Below, piece after piece: positions 1-6,859 of a DNA stretch of 8,234 nt. Below the pieces are notes generated by a model that had not been told where the DNA came from, did no database searches, and was given only the letters and a program-made list of their open reading frames with translations. The translations under genes and the position numbers were made by a program. How positions within the stretch are numbered: position 1 is the first letter of the stretch; each line of letters begins with the position of its first letter. The stretch comes from Pseudomonadota bacterium (lineage in GTDB: Bacteria; Pseudomonadota; Alphaproteobacteria; Acetobacterales; Acetobacteraceae). The stretch covers positions 1 through 8,234 of the forward strand of contig JAJXSZ010000131.1 in NCBI GenBank assembly GCA_021784255.1. The letters run 5' to 3'.

Positions 1-870
1 CCGGCGCAGGCGGCACTGGCGCGCGCCGAGGAGGCGCTGGCCGAGGCGCAGGACCTGCTCACCCGGCTCGCCGAGGACAGCGACGCCGATCCGCGCCAGC
101 TCGAACGCGCCGAGGAGCGGCTGTTCGCGCTGCGCGCGCTGGCGCGCAAGCACGGGGTGGTGGTCGGGGAACTCGCGGCCTTGCGCGCGAGCCTCGCCGG
201 CAGGCTCGCGGCGCTGCATTCCGGGGCGGCGGAGGTCGAGGCGCACAGCCGCGCGCTCGCGGCCGCGGCGGCGCGGCGGCGGGAGGCGTTCGCGGCGCTC
301 TCGGCGGTGCGGGCCGAGGCGGCGAAGAAGCTCGACCGCACCATCGCCCGGCAACTGCCGCCGCTCAAGCTCGAGCGCACCCGTTTCGTTACCGACATCA
401 TGCCGCTCGGCGAACCGTCCTGGACCGCGGAGGGCGCGGAGTCCGTGCGCTTCCTGGTGGCGACGAATCCCGGGCAGGAGCCGGGCCCGCTGGCGCGCGT
501 CGCCTCCGGCGGCGAGCTGTCGCGGCTGATGCTGGCGCTGAAGGTGGTGCTGGCGGGCGCCTCGCCGGTGCCGACGCTGATCTTCGACGAGGTCGATTCC
601 GGCATCGGCGGCGCCACCGCGGCGGCGGTCGGCGAGCGGCTGGCGGCGATCGCGGGCGCGGTGCAGGTGCTGCTGGTTACGCATTCGCCGCAGGTCGCTG
701 CCCGCGGTGCGGCGCATCTGCGCGTGGCGAAGGAGACCGGGCGGCGCGCGCGCACCACCGTCGAGCCGCTGGACGGCGCGGCACGACGCGAGGAGATCGC
801 CCGCATGCTCGCCGGCAGCCATGTCACCCAGGCGGCGCGCGACGCCGCCGAAGCCCTGCTCGCCACATGA
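1..870 (+). CDS. recN: DNA repair ATPase RecN, C-terminal half (5' end outside window)
   Basis: RecN is an SMC-like cytosolic ATPase that acts early in RecA-dependent double-strand break repair. The frame is open from base 1 to the TGA at 868-870, giving 289 residues; the family is usually about 550-570, so roughly the first half, with Walker A, lies upstream of the window. Residues 1 to about 110 of the visible part are alanine-, glutamate- and arginine-rich and coiled-coil-like, including the RecN-typical ERLFALRALARKHG. The ATPase head follows: ABC signature VASGGELSRLMLALK at about 167-181, Walker B PTLIFDEVDSGIGG at about 191-204 with the D-E pair, and the switch histidine in LLVTHSPQ (base 682). 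The GTG at 157 is internal and is not the real start. The stop overlaps the ligA start as ATGA. The head motifs leave little doubt, although related SMC-like ATPases share them; the ligA neighbour supports RecN. Confidence 0.96.
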   Translation, partial: PAQAALARAEEALAEAQDLLTRLAEDSDADPRQLERAEERLFALRALARKHGVVVGELAALRASLAGRLAALHSGAAEVEAHSRALAAAAARRREAFAALSAVRAEAAKKLDRTIARQLPPLKLERTRFVTDIMPLGEPSWTAEGAESVRFLVATNPGQEPGPLARVASGGELSRLMLALKVVLAGASPVPTLIFDEVDSGIGGATAAAVGERLAAIAGAVQVLLVTHSPQVAARGAAHLRVAKETGRRARTTVEPLDGAARREEIARMLAGSHVTQAARDAAEALLAT

Positions 871-2948
871 CCCCTGCCCCGCCGAAACCGCCCGAGGCGC
901 TCGACGAGGACGCGGCGGCACGCGAACTCGCAGAGCTCGCCGCCGCGATCGCGCGCCACGACCGCGCCTATCACGAGCTGGACGCACCGCTGGTCTCGGA
1001 CGCCGAATACGATGCGTTGCGACGCCGCAACGAGGTCCTCGAGGCGCGATTCCCGCAACTGATCCGCCCGGACTCGCCCTCGCGGCGGGTCGGCGCGGCG
1101 CCGGCCGCGGGCTTCGCCAAGGTGATCCACCGCCTGCCGATGCTCTCGCTCGGCAACGCCTTCGCTCCCGAGGAGTTCGCGGAGTTCTGCGACCGCGCGC
1201 GGCGGTTCCTGGGCAGCTCGATGCCCTTCGCGATGGTCGGCGAGCCGAAGATCGACGGGCTCTCCCTGTCGCTGACCTACGCGCAGGGGCAGTTGCTGCG
1301 CGCGGGCACGCGCGGCGATGGCAGCGAGGGCGAGGATGTCACCGCGAATGTGCGCACCATCGCCGCGATCCCGCCCCGGCTGCACGGAAGGTCGCCGGCG
1401 CTGATCGAGGTCCGCGGCGAAGTCTTCATGAGCAAGGCGGATTTCCTGGCGCTGAACGCGGCGCAGGAGCGGGCCGGCGGCAAGGTGTTCGCCAACCCGC
1501 GCAATGCCGCCGCGGGCTCGCTGCGCCAGCTCGACCCCACGATCACCGCCGCGCGCCCGCTCTCCTTCTTCGCCTATGCGATGGGCGAGGCGAGCGAACC
1601 GGTGGCAGCGACGCACTGGGCCTATCTGCAGCGGCTGCGCCATTGGGGGTTCGCGGTCAATCCGCTGTCGCGACATCTGGAAAGCGAAACGGATGCGCCC
1701 GGCTTCCAGGCCGAGATGGCGGCGCAGCGGGCCGGCCTCGCCTACGACATCGACGGTGTCGTCTACAAGATCGACGACCTGGCGCTGCAGAACCGGCTTG
1801 GCTTCGTCGGGCGCGAGCCGCGCTGGGCGATCGCGTGGAAGTTCCCGGCCGAGCAGGCGACGACCAGGCTGCTCGACATCCAGATCCAGGTGGGGCGCAC
1901 CGGCGCGCTGACACCGGTCGCCGTGCTGGAGCCGGTGAATGTCGGCGGCGTGCTGGTGCGGCACGCGACGCTGCACAACGAGGACGAGATCGCGCGGCTC
2001 GACGTGCGCGTGGGCGACAGCGTGCGCATCCAGCGCGCCGGCGATGTCATTCCGCAGGTGCTCGGCATCGTGCTCGAGGCGCGCCCGGCGGGGGCGCATC
2101 CGTTCCAGTTTCCGCGCCGCTGCCCGGTCTGCGGCAGCCATGCCGTGCGCGCCGAGGGCGAGGTGGTGTGGCGCTGCTCGGGCGGGCTCACCTGCCCTGC
2201 CCAGGTGGAGGAACGGCTGATCCATTTCGCCTCGCGCGGCGCCTTCGATATCGAGGGGCTGGGCGAGAAGTCGGTGCACGAGTTCCACGAACTGGGCTGG
2301 ATCCGCTCGCCTGCCGACGTCTTCAGGCTGCCGGCGAGGGAAGCGGAGATCGCCGGGCTCGAGGGCTGGGGCGAGCAATCGGCCGCGAACCTGGTCCGCG
2401 CGATCGGCGAGCGGCGGCGCATCGGGCTGGCGCGCTTCATCTACGCGCTCGGCATCCGGCGGATCGGCGCGGCCAATGCCCGGTTGCTGGCGCGGCATTA
2501 TGGCGACGTCGAAACCTTCCTCCAGCGGATGCGCGAGGTCGCCGATCCCGCGTCCGAGGAACGCGCGGCGGTGACCAGCATCATCGGCATCGGGCCGGCC
2601 ATCGCCGAGGAGCTCGCTGAGTTCTTCGGCGAGGAACGCAATTTCCGGGCGGTGCGGGAGCTTGCGGACGCGCTCGACATCCAGCCGGAGGAAACGGCGG
2701 GGGGCGGCGTCCTCGCCGGCCGGACGGTGGTGTTCACCGGCACGCTGCCGACGCTGTCGCGGCCGGAGGCGAAGGCGCTGGCCGAGCGACATGGGGCCAA
2801 AGTGACGGACAGTGTCTCCAAGCGCACCGACTACGTCGTGGTCGGCGCCGATGCCGGCAGCAAGGCAGGCAAGGCCTCGGAACTCGGCATCACCGTGCTG
2901 GACGAGGAGGGGTTCCGCGCCCTGCTGGCGCAGGGGCCGGGGCGATGA
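867..2948 (+). CDS. ligA: NAD+-dependent DNA ligase LigA
   Basis: LigA seals nicks in duplex DNA during replication and repair, using NAD+ as adenylate donor. The 693-residue length is normal for the family. In order: the Ia NAD-binding domain with YHELDAPLVSDAEYD at 35-49; the adenylation domain with the catalytic lysine K128 in the KIDG motif and supporting motifs FANPRNAAAGSLR (208-220), DGVVYKID (296-303) and AIAWKFPAE (321-329); the OB fold with GRTGALTPVA (343-352); a four-cysteine zinc finger C419, C422, C437, C443, whose spacing matches the E. coli enzyme; helix-hairpin-helix repeats at about 455-600; and a C-terminal BRCT domain at about 615-690 (VVFTGTL). The ATG overlaps the recN stop (ATGA). 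No strong Shine-Dalgarno precedes it, so translational coupling to recN is likely. The TGA in turn overlaps the aroE start. No key residue appears to be missing. Confidence 0.99.
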   Translation: MTPAPPKPPEALDEDAAARELAELAAAIARHDRAYHELDAPLVSDAEYDALRRRNEVLEARFPQLIRPDSPSRRVGAAPAAGFAKVIHRLPMLSLGNAFAPEEFAEFCDRARRFLGSSMPFAMVGEPKIDGLSLSLTYAQGQLLRAGTRGDGSEGEDVTANVRTIAAIPPRLHGRSPALIEVRGEVFMSKADFLALNAAQERAGGKVFANPRNAAAGSLRQLDPTITAARPLSFFAYAMGEASEPVAATHWAYLQRLRHWGFAVNPLSRHLESETDAPGFQAEMAAQRAGLAYDIDGVVYKIDDLALQNRLGFVGREPRWAIAWKFPAEQATTRLLDIQIQVGRTGALTPVAVLEPVNVGGVLVRHATLHNEDEIARLDVRVGDSVRIQRAGDVIPQVLGIVLEARPAGAHPFQFPRRCPVCGSHAVRAEGEVVWRCSGGLTCPAQVEERLIHFASRGAFDIEGLGEKSVHEFHELGWIRSPADVFRLPAREAEIAGLEGWGEQSAANLVRAIGERRRIGLARFIYALGIRRIGAANARLLARHYGDVETFLQRMREVADPASEERAAVTSIIGIGPAIAEELAEFFGEERNFRAVRELADALDIQPEETAGGGVLAGRTVVFTGTLPTLSRPEAKALAERHGAKVTDSVSKRTDYVVVGADAGSKAGKASELGITVLDEEGFRALLAQGPGR

Positions 2949-3784
2949 CCCGGCGCGCCTTCGTCATCGGTCAGCCGATCGCGCATTCGCGCTCGCCGAT
3001 GCTGCACGGCTACTGGCTGCGGCGCTACCGGATCGACGCCAGCTACGAGCCGCGCGACGTCGCCCCCGCGCGGCTCGCGGATTTCGTCGCCGAGTTCCGG
3101 CGCGAAGGCTGGGTCGGGTGCAATGTGACGGTACCGCACAAGGCCGCCATCGTGCGCCATCTCGACCGGCTGGACGAGACCGCGGCAGCGGCCGGCGCCG
3201 TCAACACGCTGTGGTGGGAGGACGGGCTGCTGGTCGGCGGCAACACCGATGCCAGCGGCTTTCTCGCCAATCTCGACGATCGCGCGCCCGGCTGGGACCG
3301 GCGGCCCGGGCATGCGGTGCTGCTGGGGGCGGGCGGCGCGGCGCGGGCGGCGATCGTCGGGCTGCGCCAGCGCGGGTTCAGCGTCGCCATCTTCAACCGC
3401 AGCGGCGACACGGCCGCGGCGCTGGCCGCGCATTTCGGCGCGGCGGTCGCGGCGCACGACATGACCGAGCTGGCCGCGGCGCTGGCCGGCGCGGACCTCC
3501 TCGTCAACGCCACCAGCCTCGGGATGAGCGGCCAGCCGGCGCTGGCGCTCGACCTGGCCGCCCTGCCCGCCCACGCCATCGTGCACGACGTGGTCTACGC
3601 GCCGCTCGAGACCGCGCTGCTGCGCGCCGCGGCGGCGCGCCGACTGCACACCGTGGACGGGCTCGGCATGCTGCTGCACCAGGCGACGCCCGGCTTCCGC
3701 CGCTGGTTCGCCACCGCGCCGGAAGTGACCGCGGAGCTGCGCGAGATGCTGGCCGCCGATATCCGCGCGAGGACGCCGCGCTGA
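2945..3784 (+). CDS. aroE: Shikimate dehydrogenase (NADP+) AroE
   Basis: AroE reduces 3-dehydroshikimate to shikimate with NADPH in aromatic amino acid and chorismate biosynthesis. The 279 residues fit the family (about 270-290). The N-terminal substrate domain has the shikimate-contacting SRSP (15-18), NVTVPHK with catalytic lysine K66 (60-66), and GNTDASG (99-105) with catalytic aspartate D102. The Rossmann domain has the glycine-rich GAGGAARA (128-135), the NRS loop (151-153) that in AroE proteins favours NADP, VNATSLGM (187-194), VVYAPLET (216-223) and VDGLGMLLHQ (237-246). The ATG overlaps the ligA TGA as ATGA; a purine-rich AGGGG at 2932-2936 sits 8 bases upstream and may assist. It is the last gene of the recN-ligA-aroE run. 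The quinate/shikimate dehydrogenase YdiB is a less likely alternative, given the compact AroE-type motifs. Confidence 0.98.
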   Translation: MTRRAFVIGQPIAHSRSPMLHGYWLRRYRIDASYEPRDVAPARLADFVAEFRREGWVGCNVTVPHKAAIVRHLDRLDETAAAAGAVNTLWWEDGLLVGGNTDASGFLANLDDRAPGWDRRPGHAVLLGAGGAARAAIVGLRQRGFSVAIFNRSGDTAAALAAHFGAAVAAHDMTELAAALAGADLLVNATSLGMSGQPALALDLAALPAHAIVHDVVYAPLETALLRAAAARRLHTVDGLGMLLHQATPGFRRWFATAPEVTAELREMLAADIRARTPR

Positions 3785-3897
3785 CGAAAAATCGATGCAC
3801 TGTTGCAGCAAAAGAGTGACAAAACTTCACATTTAGAGCATTCTCATCGTCGGAAAGGCGCTCGAGTCGCGCCGGCAGCAGAGGAACAGACCCGAGC
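3785..3897. promoter_or_regulatory. AT-richer spacer before the response regulator, probable promoter region
   Basis: This spacer holds A/T-rich stretches from about 3784 to 3850 that contrast with the surrounding GC-rich coding DNA. GTGACA at 3816-3821 resembles a -35 element. With a 17-base spacer the matching -10 would be the weak CATTCT at 3839-3844, so the promoter call is only a candidate. An interrupted inverted repeat, GTGA (3816-3819) and TCAC (3827-3830) with 7 bases between, overlaps the proposed -35 and could be an operator. A GAGGA at 3881-3885 is the candidate ribosome binding site of the regulator gene. No clear terminator follows aroE. Confidence 0.35.
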
Positions 3898-4644
3898 GTG
3901 TTGGAAACGAAGCTCAACGTCGTTCAGCCAATGGCGAGCGGCATCCGTGTCCTGATAATCGAGGACCAGCCCACCTTCGCCCACATCGTGCGGGCATATC
4001 TGCTGCAGCAGGGGATGGAGGTGGAGTGGGCCGCCAACGGCGCCGAGGCGCATGAAAAGCGCGCCGCGTTCCGGCCCGAGATCATGCTGGTCGATCTCGA
4101 ACTGCCCGATATCAGCGGTTTCGACCTGGTCAGCGCCTATGCCGGCCGTTCCGATTGCGGGATCATCGTGGTCACCGCCAATGGCGAGGAGGCGGCGCGC
4201 GTCGCCGGGCTCGATTCCGGCGCCGACGACTATTTCGTGAAATCGGGCCCGACGCGGGAGCTCGCGGCGCGGATCAACGCCCTGCACCGCCGGCTCAACA
4301 AGCCGCCCGGCGAACGCGCGGGGCGCGTCTTCGTCGATGTGCCGGGGCGCATCGTCACCGGCGAGGCGGGCAGGCAGGAGCGCCTGACCGAGGCCGAGAT
4401 GGTGGCGCTCGAGACGATGCTGGACGCGGCGGGGGCGGCCGTCTCGCGCGACTGGCTCTCCAAGGTGGCGCTGCGGCGACCGATGCACATGGACGACCGC
4501 GCGGTCGACCAACTGGTGCTGAAGCTGAGGCGCAAGCTGTCCGCCGTCGGGGCGCCGGAGCGGCTCATCATGTCGTCGCGCAACCAGGGCTACATCATCG
4601 GCGAGCCCAGCCGGTTCCGGCGGATCGGCCCGAACGGCGACTGA
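3898..4644 (+). CDS. OmpR/PhoB-type response regulator transcription factor, orphan
   Basis: This is a cytosolic two-component regulator whose receiver would be phosphorylated by an unidentified histidine kinase and whose C-terminal domain would bind DNA. With the GTG start (248 residues), the receiver covers about 16-133: acidic pair E22-D23, phospho-acceptor D66 in LVDLELPDISGFD, T93 in VVTANG, and K115. K115 is followed by SGP, not by the near-universal proline. The winged helix covers about 145-236: LTEAEMVALE, a recognition-helix region DDRAVDQLVLKLRRKL (199-214) and a wing ending NQGYIIG. The GTG at 3898 is 12 bases after GAGGA. An ATG at 3931 (237 residues, MASGIRVLIIED) would put the receiver nearer the N-terminus, as is usual, but lacks a visible ribosome binding site. 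No kinase gene is adjacent and its target genes cannot be told from the sequence. The family is clear, the signal unknown. Confidence 0.93.
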   Translation: MLETKLNVVQPMASGIRVLIIEDQPTFAHIVRAYLLQQGMEVEWAANGAEAHEKRAAFRPEIMLVDLELPDISGFDLVSAYAGRSDCGIIVVTANGEEAARVAGLDSGADDYFVKSGPTRELAARINALHRRLNKPPGERAGRVFVDVPGRIVTGEAGRQERLTEAEMVALETMLDAAGAAVSRDWLSKVALRRPMHMDDRAVDQLVLKLRRKLSAVGAPERLIMSSRNQGYIIGEPSRFRRIGPNGD

Positions 4645-4652
4645 GGCGGTGC

Positions 4653-4699
4653 GGCCTCGCCCGGCCGCGACCCCGGCCGGCAGGCGCCACGACGAGGCC
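4653..4699. repeat. Nested GC-rich inverted repeat just after the response regulator
   Basis: GGCCTCG (4653-4659) pairs with CGAGGCC (4693-4699), and inside it CCGGCC (4661-4666) pairs with GGCCGG (4675-4680). It begins 9 bases after the regulator's stop codon. No T-run follows on either strand, so it is not a textbook intrinsic terminator, but it could slow polymerase or protect the 3' end of the message. Confidence 0.5.
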
Positions 4700-4707
4700 C
4701 GGCGTGT

Positions 4708-4737
4708 TCAGGTGCGGCATGCTCAGGTGCGGCATGC
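4708..4737. repeat. Perfect 15-base tandem duplication
   Basis: TCAGGTGCGGCATGC occurs twice without a gap, at 4708-4722 and 4723-4737. The second copy ends inside the palindrome GGCATGCC (4731-4738). It lies in non-coding DNA between two convergent genes and looks like a slippage duplication or a two-unit repeat. Confidence 0.9.
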
Positions 4738-4747
4738 CGAGAGCAAC

Positions 4748-4787
4748 CTCCGATCCGTTGCGCCTGTCCGGCGCAGCCGGATCGGAG
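4748..4787. repeat. Long interrupted hairpin, 10 + 6 base pairs
   Basis: CTCCGATCCG (4748-4757) is perfectly complementary to CGGATCGGAG (4778-4787). After a small internal loop (1 base on the left, 2 on the right), TGCGCC (4759-4764) pairs with GGCGCA (4770-4775) around a 5-base loop. It would fold on either strand. It is not followed by a T-run, so it may be a bidirectional 3'-end structure or a repetitive extragenic palindrome and not a canonical terminator. Confidence 0.7.
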
Positions 4788-4794
4788 ACAAGTC

Positions 4795-4820
4795 GCTCTG
4801 GACTGCATGCTCTCCAGAGC
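4795..4820. repeat. 8-base-pair inverted repeat with GCATGC in the loop
   Basis: GCTCTGGA (4795-4802) pairs with TCCAGAGC (4813-4820) around a 10-base loop containing the self-complementary GCATGC (4805-4810). It follows the larger hairpin by only 7 bases. It lacks a T-run on both strands. Confidence 0.6.
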
Positions 4821-4837
4821 AGGAAATCCGGCCAGAT

Positions 4838-4864
4838 GGCTCTATCCGGTCGGATACGGCTCTA
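4838..4864. repeat. Palindrome flanked by two GGCTCTA copies at the aminopeptidase stop codon
   Basis: TATCCG (4843-4848) and CGGATA (4851-4856) form an inverted repeat with a 2-base centre. It is bracketed by direct copies of GGCTCTA at 4838-4844 and 4858-4864, exactly 20 bases apart. The second copy includes the minus-strand TAG stop codon of the aminopeptidase gene. Confidence 0.55.
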
Positions 4865-6640
4865 GACGAGCGGCGCGCAGGCCGCAGCGAGCCAGGCACG
4901 GTCGGCGGCATCGAGGCTCGGGCCTACCTGCGCCAGCACGCGCGCGTGGTAGGCGTCGATCCAGGCGCGCTCGTCGGGCGTCAGCATCGCGGCGATGATG
5001 AGGCAGCGCGCATAGGGCGCGAACGTCAGGGTCTCGAAGCCGAGGAAGGACTTCGTGGCCTCGGGGAAATCCGCCTTCTGCACCAGCAGCAGGTTCTCGA
5101 TGCGGATGCCGTAGCTGCCGGGGGCGTAGAAGCCGGGTTCGTCGGAGAGGATCATACCTTCCGCAATCGCAACGTTCTTCGCGGCACGGCTGATGCTCAC
5201 GGGACCCTCGTGCACCGAGAGGAAGGAGCCGACGCCATGGCCGGTGCCGTGGTCGAAATCCTGCCCCGCGCTCCACAGCGCGGCGCGGGCGATGGCGTCC
5301 AGATGCGCGCCGGCAACGCCTTGCGGGAAGGCAAGTCTCGCCAGCGCCACATGGCCCTGCAGCACCCGCGTGTAGGTGGCGGCGATGGCGCGGGGTGGCG
5401 CGGCGGGACCGGTCCAGACGGTGCGGGTGACGTCGGTCGTGCCTTCCGGGTACTGGCCGCCGGAATCGATGAGGAAGGTCTCGTCGGACCCGATCGGGCG
5501 GTCGCTCTCCGGGGTGGCGCGATAGTGGATCACCGCGCCGTGCTCGCCGGCGCCGGCGATGGCCGCGAAGCTCTCGCCGCGGAACCCCTCGCCCTCGGCC
5601 CGCAGCGCGAGGAGCCGGGCCGCCGCCGACATCTCGGTTTCGCGGCCGGCAGCGGTCTCGAGCCAGCGCAGGAAGCGGCAGAGGGCGACCGCGTCGCGGC
5701 GGTGGGCGATGCGGGCCCCTTCACGTTCCACCGGGTTCTTGCTGGCTTTGAGGAGGATGCAGGGCTCCATGCCCGGCCGCACCGTGGCACCGGCGGCGCG
5801 CAGGGTGGCGGCGAACCAGGCGGGGCTGGCCGCCGGATCGACGCGCACCCGCTTGCCGGCCAGCGCGGCCAGCGCTCCGGGCAGCGCCTCGCGTTCCGAT
5901 AGCGAAACGGCATTGCCCCAGCCCGCGGCCAGCGCGGCGGGCACTTTCGCCGCCGCCATGAACAGCTCGACGCCGGCATCCGCGTGCAGCAACGCGAAGC
6001 CGAGGCCGAACGGCGTGTACGGCACGTCGGCACCGCGGAAGTTGAGCAGCCAGGCGATCGAGGCGGGATCCGAGATCACCGCCGCGTCCTCGCCCGCCTC
6101 GCGCAGCCGCGCCGCCGCCGCCTCGCGCTTGGCGCCGACGCTCATGCCAGCGAACGCGAGCGGATGGTCGGCGATGGGCGTCAGCGGCGGGGCCGGGCGA
6201 TCATGCCAGACGGCATCGATCGGATTGGACCCGACGCCGACCAGCGCGATGGCGGCCTCGGTGTAGCGGGCGAGCGTCTCCTCGGCGAACAGCCACGGGT
6301 CGTAACCGATGCGCGCGCCCCGGGCGTTGGCGGCGAGCCAGGCCGGCGGCGGATCCTCGATCAGGTGGCGGCGCTGCCAGAGGGCGGGGTCGGTCTGGGC
6401 CGCGGCCTGCAGCACGTAGCGCCCGTCGGTGAACAGCACCGCGCGGTCGGCGAGGACCACGGCGAGCCCGGCGCTGCCGGTGAAACCGCTGATCCAGGCC
6501 AGGCGCTCGGCATTGGCCGGGACGTATTCGCCGAGGTGCTCATCGGCCCGCGGGACCAGGAAGCCGTCCAGGTCGCGCCGCGCCAGCTCGGCACGCAGGG
6601 CCTTGAGGCGTTCGTCTGAATTCAAGGTGTTGAGCGCCAT
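4862..6640 (-). CDS. Xaa-Pro aminopeptidase (aminopeptidase P, M24B, three-domain XPNPEP1-like)
   Basis: This is a dinuclear metal (typically Mn2+) peptidase that removes an N-terminal residue when proline is second; it is cytosolic, with no signal peptide visible. The 592 residues match the long three-domain form (human XPNPEP1-like), not the roughly 440-residue E. coli PepP. Two creatinase-like N-terminal domains cover about 8-150 and 160-300 and end in MEPCILLKASKNPVE. The pita-bread catalytic domain covers about 310-530. Predicted metal ligands are D392 and D403 (LIDSGGQYPEGTTDVTRT), H468 (HGTGHGVGSFLSVHEGP), E501 (SDEPGFY) and E515 (GIRIENL); H372 and H477 fit the catalytic histidines. 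The D-D spacing of 11 and the E-E spacing of 14 fit the family. A short C-terminal domain follows (LTFAPYARCLI, about 538-592). The ATG at 6640 has GGAG 8 bases upstream. The gene is divergent from the DUF1127 gene and convergent with the response regulator. The ligand set appears complete. Confidence 0.97.
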   Translation of the reverse strand: MALNTLNSDERLKALRAELARRDLDGFLVPRADEHLGEYVPANAERLAWISGFTGSAGLAVVLADRAVLFTDGRYVLQAAAQTDPALWQRRHLIEDPPPAWLAANARGARIGYDPWLFAEETLARYTEAAIALVGVGSNPIDAVWHDRPAPPLTPIADHPLAFAGMSVGAKREAAAARLREAGEDAAVISDPASIAWLLNFRGADVPYTPFGLGFALLHADAGVELFMAAAKVPAALAAGWGNAVSLSEREALPGALAALAGKRVRVDPAASPAWFAATLRAAGATVRPGMEPCILLKASKNPVEREGARIAHRRDAVALCRFLRWLETAAGRETEMSAAARLLALRAEGEGFRGESFAAIAGAGEHGAVIHYRATPESDRPIGSDETFLIDSGGQYPEGTTDVTRTVWTGPAAPPRAIAATYTRVLQGHVALARLAFPQGVAGAHLDAIARAALWSAGQDFDHGTGHGVGSFLSVHEGPVSISRAAKNVAIAEGMILSDEPGFYAPGSYGIRIENLLLVQKADFPEATKSFLGFETLTFAPYARCLIIAAMLTPDERAWIDAYHARVLAQVGPSLDAADRAWLAAACAPLV

Positions 6641-6648
6641 TCTACAGT

Positions 6649-6652
6649 CTCC
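6649..6652 (-). promoter_or_regulatory. Ribosome binding site of the aminopeptidase P gene
   Basis: On the minus strand GGAG ends 8 bases before the ATG at 6640. This is an ideal Shine-Dalgarno spacing and fixes this start. Confidence 0.75.
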
Positions 6653-6859
6653 ATCTCGATATCAGGCCCGCGCTGGTTTCATAACTTGTTAAGAACCAAG
6701 GCGTCTGGCGCATAGCTGGGGCTCCCAAGCGCCGCTACTCGCAGGGCGAGGCGAGCGCGATATTGCACTGCACAAAGACCGCGAGACGAACGGCAGAACG
6801 GCCCGACGCCCGCCACGGCCTGATAAGACTGGACGCAGACCATGACCGCCCGTGTTGCC
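6653..6859. promoter_or_regulatory. Divergent upstream region between aminopeptidase P and DUF1127 genes
   Basis: This shared leader should hold promoters for both flanking genes. The one AT-richer patch (about 6677-6698) contains TTAACA on the minus strand, one mismatch from a -35 consensus, but no convincing -10 at proper spacing. On the plus strand GATATT at 6759-6764 is a possible -10 without a good -35. I cannot assign either promoter firmly. The region also holds one copy of a 21-base near-repeat (6740-6760) whose partner lies inside the DUF1127 coding sequence. Confidence 0.35.

Noticed and set aside
707..2620. A 637-codon open frame on the plus strand overlapping recN and ligA
   Set aside because: It is a +1 shadow of ligA: arginine/alanine-rich low-complexity translation with no domain, while the overlapped frame encodes a complete LigA. 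Long shadow frames are expected at this GC content.
2831..3811. A 326-codon minus-strand frame opposite aroE
   Set aside because: It mirrors the codon pattern of aroE, whose motifs are all present in the plus frame. No ribosome binding site or homology is visible.
3803..3831. TTGCAG with TTCACA 17 bases downstream as a sigma-70 promoter
   Set aside because: The -35 is acceptable but the -10 matches poorly, so it is not listed as its own feature.
3844..4512. A 222-codon minus-strand frame opposite the response regulator
   Set aside because: The plus-strand frame has clear receiver and winged-helix motifs; this frame is the antisense shadow.
4653..4864. Possible CRISPR array or integron-like site in the repeat-rich spacer
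   Set aside because: The repeats differ in sequence and spacing, there are no regular spacers, and no cas or integrase gene is nearby.
4649..5902. A 417-codon plus-strand frame opposite aminopeptidase P
   Set aside because: It is antisense to a gene with every catalytic residue intact and its translation shows no recognisable fold. It begins in the palindromic spacer.
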